NCBI GenBank assembly: GCA_002782905.1
Contig: PFJA01000167.1
Coordinates: 1-17,864 of the forward strand
DNA from: Lysobacterales bacterium CG_4_10_14_3_um_filter_64_11
GTDB lineage: Bacteria; Pseudomonadota; Gammaproteobacteria; Xanthomonadales; Xanthomonadaceae
Length of the DNA stretch: 17,864 nucleotides
Direction of reading: 5' to 3'
Shown: in pieces, positions 13,207 to 17,864 of the stretch
Position numbering within the stretch: the stretch's first letter is position 1
Layout of the letters: each line of letters starts with the position of its first letter
Notes under the pieces: model-generated
Told to the model about the DNA's origin: nothing
Database searches by the model: none
What the model saw: the letters and a program-made list of their open reading frames with translations, nothing else
Made by a program: the position numbers and the translations under genes

Positions 13207-16200
13207 TCAACCCGGATCGGGATTGCGCAAGAACCGCGCCATCGATGCCCCGGCGCGCGCCGGCTCAAACTCGGCGGCAACGTCGACGAAACCGCGCAGT
13301 ACGGCAACTTCCTGCGCTTTGCGATTGAGGCCATCGCGTATCTCGGGGCTGGCGCCGGCCTGCAACAATCGCCGCACCACGCTCGCCAGTCCGTGCAAGG
13401 CGGCCAGATGCAGCGGCGCAAAACCACGGCCTTCGCGGCTGCCCAACGACACCCGCTCCGCGAGCAACCGCTCCAGCGTTGCCAGGATGACGCCTTCGTC
13501 GCACTGCGCGCTGGTATCAGCGCGCGCACCGAGCAGTAACAGCAATGGCGTGTGGCCACTGTCGCTGACCGGATCCGGATCGGCGCCCGCCAGCAACAGC
13601 GAGTCGAGCAAATCCAGCGCCTGCTGGCGATCGCGGCACTGAAACAGGAATTGCGCCGCGTAGTGCAGCGGCGCATGGCCTTGATCGTCCAGTGTGTTGA
13701 CCTGCGCCCGCCGCGACGCCAAGCGCTTGACCAGATCGGTGAGACCCAGCGCGCAGGCCACCATCAGCGGCGTTACCCCGCCCGGCAACGGCTGATCGAC
13801 CTGCGCACCACCGGCCAGCAGGCATTCCACGATTTCTGCCTGGCGCATGCTGACCGCCGCCGACAATGGCGTGGCGCCGGTATGGGCGGCCAGCGAGGGG
13901 TCGGCACCGGCGCGCAGCAAACGCTCGACGATGGCGCGTTGGCCACCGCCGGCAGCGCGCAACAACGCCGTACAGCCTTGCGCATCCTGCGCGTCGATCG
14001 GCATGCCCAACGCGAGCAAGCGATCGATCGCCAGCACGTCACCCGCCATTGCTGCCGCCGGCACATCCGACGGCCGCAGCGCACGTGACGGCAGTGGCCA
14101 CAACGGCCACTCCAGCCAGCGTACCAGGTCGTGATGGCCGTTGGCCAAGGCAATGCCCTGCGCGGTCTGGCCGTCCGGCGCGCGCGCCGCAACCGCGGCA
14201 CCATGCCGGACCAGCACGCGCACCGACAGATCGCTGCCGACGGTGCAGGCCAGATGCAGCGCGGTGAATCCACGCGCATCGCGACGGCCACTGTCGACGC
14301 CCATCGCCAGCAGCCGATCGAGCAACAGCGGCCAGTCCAGGCGCGCCGCGAGGCATACGCTGGGGGTGCCCTGGCGATCGGGCGCAAACGGATCAGCACC
14401 GCGCGCCAGCAATTCCACAGCCAGTTGTTCGGCCCGCTCGGGATCATCGACGCCCGCCACGCACGCGCTGAGGTAGCGCGCCACAACTCCCGCGCCGGCC
14501 GGGCTGATGGCTTGTTCCAGCAAGCGCCGCAGGCCGTGTGCCCCCGCCTCACCACGATCGAGCAGCGCGAACAACACGCTGTCCTGGCCGACATGGCTGC
14601 GATCGGCCTGTGCGCCGTGCGCCAATAGCCAGCGCACGACGCCGTGGCGGTCGTCATCGATGAAGCCAAGTAACAATGCGTCGCGCGCAGCAGCGGGCGG
14701 TGGTGCGAGCTCAAACAGCGCCTGCGCCTGCGCGAAATCGCCCTCGCCCAGTGCCTGTTGCAACAGTTCGGCAGGCGTGCGCACTTCGCCTGCAGGGTCG
14801 CTGTCATCGTCCTGAATGCTGGCGGGCAACGCCTGCTCCGGCTCAAGCACCGCCACCAAACGCCAGCGGCCGGCGGCCATGGCATGCTCGATCGGCCGTT
14901 TGCCCTGGTGGTCGCAATGCTCGCGATCAACGCCGATCGCCAACAGCAATGTCATCACTTCGGCCGAGTTGCTCGGCGACAGGCAGGCCAGCGCCAAGGC
15001 GTTGCAGCCCTGCGCGTCGCACACCTGCACATCCAGCCCAGGCTGCTCGGCAAGCTGCTGCAACACCTTGCTGTTGCCGCTGCTGGCAGCCTGCAACAGC
15101 GGCGTCATGGCGAACGCATCACCAGCATTGCAATCGGCACCCGCCGCAAGCAAGGCCGCGACGACATCCGCATTACCGGCTTGGCATGCCAGCAGCAACG
15201 CCGTGCGTTGTTGTGCGTCGCGGGCATCCACCTTGGCCTTGTGGCGCAGCAAAAGCTCCACGCCTGCGGCATCGTCCTCACCGGCGCTGGCGGCCAGCAG
15301 CGCCGGCTGTCCCGCTTCCGGGGCCGGCTTGGCGCCGTGTTCCAGCAGCATGCGTGCGATCCGCCAGTTACCGGTGGCGCACGCCACCGCCAATGCGCTC
15401 CAGCCTTCGCCATTCACGGCGTCGAGCACGGCGCCGGCATCGAGCAGTGCCGCCACCACCCCTGGATCGCTGGAGCGCGCGGCATGATGCAGTGGCGTAT
15501 TGCCCTCGCCGTCCGCGGCGCGGGGGTCGGCACCATTGGCGAGCAGCATGGTGACGGCATCGGGCCGCCCTTGCCAGCTATCGCGGGTTGCCACCAGCAG
15601 CGGGCTGAGGCCGGCATGGCGATGATTGATGTCGATGCCGCGCTCCAGCAATGCTCGCAGTACACGCAGGTCCGGCAGCAGCACCGCCAGCATCGCCAGC
15701 GTGCGCTGGTCGCGCGCGTCAGCGGGCGGCAACGCGTGTACGTCGGCGCCAGCGGCAAGCAGCTCCAAAGCGCGTTCGCTGTCGCCATCGGCAACGGCAC
15801 GATACAGCGCCTGCGCTGTCGATTCGGCCTGCACCGCGGGCGGCGATACGCTGTCGGCAGCGATATCCAGTACCGGCTCGACCCGCTCGGCACGTCGCGT
15901 GGCAACCGGTGCCATGGCCGCAGGCGCGCGCCACGTGCGATTGCACCGCGCCAACACCACCTGCACCGCGGTGGCCAGCACGACATGCGCCAGCAGCAGC
16001 GGCGCGCGCAGATGCGTCGCAAAAACGGGCTCCGGCCAGGCCAGCAGCAAACCCGCCACCACCAACAGCAACAGTGCGGCCGCCACAATCAGCCCGAACG
16101 CGTCACTGACTTCGCTGATTTCGTTGCCCTCGCGGCTGGCCGCGATGAGCGCGCGCAAGCCGCCACCGATCTGTGCCGCACGCACGAAGCTCGGCCAGGT

Positions 16201-16560
16201 ATTCCACAACGCGAACAGCAGCAGGCCGGCAACCGAGCACAGCACCAACAACGATTCGATGCCCGGATAGGCGATGAACATCTGCAATGGCCACGCCATG
16301 GCAACCGCTACAGCGAGATAGGGCAAGGCATACAGCAGCGCCGCTGCCAACATGTCGCTGGCGCGCCGAGCCCAGCCCTCCCCGTGCGCTCGCCACCCCA
16401 AAAGACTACCTGCCGCCAGCGCCAGCGGCGCCTGCGCCAACCACAAACCGAGCAGTGCCAGCGGATGCACAACCACGAGCGGCAACAAGGCAAGCCCGAC
16501 GCCGCTCAGCCCGGCGAACACGGCAACCCGCGGCGCACGCTGGTGTTGCGGCTCAGTCAT
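13207..16560 (-). CDS. Membrane-anchored ankyrin-repeat protein, function unknown
   Basis: 1117 residues. The first 210 are strongly hydrophobic with about six predicted membrane helices (roughly 11-31, 33-53, 70-90, 101-120, 155-174, 186-204). A short linker (205-245) leads to a solenoid of about 24 ankyrin-like repeats up to about residue 1095; canonical units are 'NTPLHHAARSSDPGVVAALL' and 'CTALLRAAGGGQRAIVERLL', while those near 570-760 are degenerate. No enzymatic domain or secretion signal was recognised. The repeats are expected to bind proteins; topology (cytoplasmic or periplasmic solenoid) cannot be told from sequence alone, though the even helix count with a polar N-terminus suggests cytoplasmic. 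ATG at 16560 with only a weak GGTGATG ribosome site. It is divergent from the S9 peptidase and upstream of the M4 gene on the same strand, 376 nt away. Confidence 0.9.
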   Translation of the reverse strand: MTEPQHQRAPRVAVFAGLSGVGLALLPLVVVHPLALLGLWLAQAPLALAAGSLLGWRAHGEGWARRASDMLAAALLYALPYLAVAVAMAWPLQMFIAYPGIESLLVLCSVAGLLLFALWNTWPSFVRAAQIGGGLRALIAASREGNEISEVSDAFGLIVAAALLLLVVAGLLLAWPEPVFATHLRAPLLLAHVVLATAVQVVLARCNRTWRAPAAMAPVATRRAERVEPVLDIAADSVSPPAVQAESTAQALYRAVADGDSERALELLAAGADVHALPPADARDQRTLAMLAVLLPDLRVLRALLERGIDINHRHAGLSPLLVATRDSWQGRPDAVTMLLANGADPRAADGEGNTPLHHAARSSDPGVVAALLDAGAVLDAVNGEGWSALAVACATGNWRIARMLLEHGAKPAPEAGQPALLAASAGEDDAAGVELLLRHKAKVDARDAQQRTALLLACQAGNADVVAALLAAGADCNAGDAFAMTPLLQAASSGNSKVLQQLAEQPGLDVQVCDAQGCNALALACLSPSNSAEVMTLLLAIGVDREHCDHQGKRPIEHAMAAGRWRLVAVLEPEQALPASIQDDDSDPAGEVRTPAELLQQALGEGDFAQAQALFELAPPPAAARDALLLGFIDDDRHGVVRWLLAHGAQADRSHVGQDSVLFALLDRGEAGAHGLRRLLEQAISPAGAGVVARYLSACVAGVDDPERAEQLAVELLARGADPFAPDRQGTPSVCLAARLDWPLLLDRLLAMGVDSGRRDARGFTALHLACTVGSDLSVRVLVRHGAAVAARAPDGQTAQGIALANGHHDLVRWLEWPLWPLPSRALRPSDVPAAAMAGDVLAIDRLLALGMPIDAQDAQGCTALLRAAGGGQRAIVERLLRAGADPSLAAHTGATPLSAAVSMRQAEIVECLLAGGAQVDQPLPGGVTPLMVACALGLTDLVKRLASRRAQVNTLDDQGHAPLHYAAQFLFQCRDRQQALDLLDSLLLAGADPDPVSDSGHTPLLLLLGARADTSAQCDEGVILATLERLLAERVSLGSREGRGFAPLHLAALHGLASVVRRLLQAGASPEIRDGLNRKAQEVAVLRGFVDVAAEFEPARAGASMARFLRNPDPG

Positions 16561-16849
16561 GCGTCATCACCGCCATCGCGAGTGCGCTTATCGGTGCCCA
16601 CGCCAACGCAATGGCGGCAGCGCAGCAATCGAGAAAAAACAGCAGTGGCGAACAGGGCATAAGGTTCTGTATGCCGGCGCGGGGGCACCGTTACTGGCCA
16701 AGGATAACCGCACAAGCCGGTGCGTGGACACGTTTTGCGCGCCGGACTTCGCGGCAAGCGCCCTCAGTGGCCTCAGTGCCATCTCGTCAGCAACGTGGCA
16801 TCCGGGTTAATCTCGCGCTTTGCGCCATTCGCCATTCATGGAGATCGCC
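16561..16849. promoter_or_regulatory. Divergent promoter region between the ankyrin and S9 peptidase genes
   Basis: 289 nt between two outward-facing start codons, so promoters for both must lie here or overlap the genes. No strong sigma70 pair was seen. It does contain a perfect dyad GGCATA-N8-TATGCC (16656-16675) and a tandem repeat CCTCAGTGG/CCTCAGTGC (16762-16779). A 66-codon minus-strand ORF (16557-16757) spans much of it but looks non-coding. Confidence 0.4.
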
Positions 16850-17864
16850 ATGCGCCGCACCGTCGCGCTGATCACGCTTGCCTTCGTGTTGCCGGGCTAC
16901 GCACAACCGCTGAGTCTGGAGCAAGTTATGGCGGATCCGGACTGGATCGGCAACCCGGTCGAAGCCGCCTGGTGGCAACTGGATGGCCAGCATGTGGCCT
17001 ACCAGCAAAAGCGCGAAGGCAGCGCCATCCGTGATCGGGTCGTACTCGATCTGGCCAACGGCTCCAGCGCCGTTGCGGCCGCGGCACAGCACGCCACGCT
17101 GGATCCGGCCGATGTGGTATTCGATCGCCGGCGCCAACGCGCCGTATTCGTGCGCAATGGCGACGTGTTCGTCCGCGAGCTGCGTTCTGGCGCGTTGCGC
17201 CAGATCACCGCCAGTGCCGACGACGAAGCCGCGCCGATGTTCAGCGCCGATGAGCAGGCCGTGCTGTGGCGGGTGGGCAACGATTGGTACCGGCTGGCAT
17301 TCGCCGAAGGGGTGGCCCGGGCGGTCGCCTTGCCGCGCGCCGAAAAAGACCCACAAGCAGAGCCCGCAGCGGATGATTTGCGCAGCGATCAACTCCGTTT
17401 GATCAGCACCCTGGCCGCTGACCGCGAGCAACGAAAGGCGGCGCAGGAGCACACGCAAGCGTTGCACACGGCCGACCCGTCGCGCGCGGCGGCGGCAAGC
17501 TATCTGGGTGACGACATCGACATCCAAGCGAGCAGCCTGTCGCCCGACGGCCGCTGGTTGCTGGTCGTCACCACGGTCAAGGGCGACGACAAGGGCAAAT
17601 CCGGCAAGATGCCCAAGTACGTCACCGAATCGGGCTACGAGGAGTTAGAAGACGTGCGCACCCGGGTCGGCCGCAAACCGCCGCTGCCGCACAGTCTGAA
17701 ACTGATCGATCTACGCGACGGCAGCAGCACGGTTGTCGAACTCAAAGCGCTGCCCGGTATCGACAAGGACCCGCTCGCCGGCCTGCGCAAGGCCGCCGGC
17801 AAAGACCCGCTCAAGGGTCTGCGGGCGGTAACCATCGACACCCCGCTCTGGAACCGCCGCGGCG
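16850..17864 (+). CDS. S9-family peptidase (DPP-IV/acylaminoacyl-peptidase type), N-terminal part
   Basis: 338 codons are visible and the frame is open at the window edge, so the catalytic alpha/beta-hydrolase domain with its Ser-Asp-His triad lies outside. It begins with a signal peptide ('RRTVALITLAFVLPGYA', cut before QPLS), so the enzyme is exported to the periplasm or beyond. What follows resembles the beta-propeller of S9 peptidases: 'LEQVMADPDWIG' at the start, blades such as 'QITASADDEAAPMFSADEQ', and a PD40-type 'SLSPDGRWLLVV' near residue 230. The ATG at 16850 has GGAG 6 nt upstream; an in-frame ATG at 16838 has none. A short internal duplication (KDPLAGLRKAAG then KDPLKGLRAV) occurs at residues 306-327. 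The assignment as S9 rests on propeller features only. Confidence 0.75.
   Translation, partial: MRRTVALITLAFVLPGYAQPLSLEQVMADPDWIGNPVEAAWWQLDGQHVAYQQKREGSAIRDRVVLDLANGSSAVAAAAQHATLDPADVVFDRRRQRAVFVRNGDVFVRELRSGALRQITASADDEAAPMFSADEQAVLWRVGNDWYRLAFAEGVARAVALPRAEKDPQAEPAADDLRSDQLRLISTLAADREQRKAAQEHTQALHTADPSRAAAASYLGDDIDIQASSLSPDGRWLLVVTTVKGDDKGKSGKMPKYVTESGYEELEDVRTRVGRKPPLPHSLKLIDLRDGSSTVVELKALPGIDKDPLAGLRKAAGKDPLKGLRAVTIDTPLWNRRG

Noticed and set aside
14758..16662. 634-codon plus-strand ORF opposite the ankyrin gene
   Set aside because: Antisense shadow rich in Arg, Gln and His with no recognisable domain; the minus-strand ankyrin repeats explain the sequence.
16557..16757. 66-codon minus-strand ORF overlapping the ankyrin start by ATGA
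   Set aside because: The overlap looks like coupling, but the peptide has no recognisable features or clear ribosome site and occupies the divergent promoter region.

Overview
This is a GC-rich chromosomal window from a gammaproteobacterium, most likely of the order Xanthomonadales (Lysobacteraceae/Rhodanobacteraceae type). The clues are the style of the F-type ATP synthase operon, a secreted M4 metalloprotease with two C-terminal accessory domains, a membrane-anchored ankyrin protein, an S9 peptidase, and several kinds of short intergenic repeat that resemble ones I associate with this group. No mobile gene, tRNA, rRNA or CRISPR array was seen.

Layout. 1-230: the 3' end of an amidohydrolase (+) that converges on glmU. 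230-1594: glmU (-), which makes UDP-GlcNAc. 1700-2546: two adjacent GtrA-family membrane genes (+), divergent from glmU. 2594-2657: a REP-like hairpin between the convergent gtrA pair and the atp operon. 2676-10330: the complete atp operon on the minus strand, in the order atpI-B-E-F-H-A-G-D-C. Its likely promoter (extended -10) lies just upstream of atpI, after an intrinsic terminator that closes the next gene. 10563-12830: a secreted M4 (thermolysin-like) protease (-). 13207-16560: a 1117-residue protein with an N-terminal membrane block and about 24 ankyrin-like repeats (-). 16850-17864: the start of an S9-family peptidase (+), running off the window.

Function. The atp genes encode all eight F1Fo subunits plus the assembly factor AtpI, and the catalytic and proton-carrying residues are intact. 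GlmU supplies peptidoglycan and LPS precursors. The GtrA pair may move or modify lipid-linked sugars, but no glycosyltransferase lies next to it. M4 and S9 are exported peptidases; the ankyrin protein is of unknown role.

Most notable. The atp operon has tight junctions from atpI to atpH, but the four downstream spacers (H/A, A/G, G/D, D/C) are 118-273 nt long and three carry distinct short repeat elements. The most striking is a 30-bp, 29/30-matched inverted repeat filling the atpG-atpD gap. Other points are a CRP/Clp-like site upstream of the M4 protease, a terminator-like hairpin beside its ribosome binding site, a homopolymer that may interrupt the start of atpI, and the tandem GtrA genes. 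I found no clearly new multi-gene system; the candidates are regulatory or structural.
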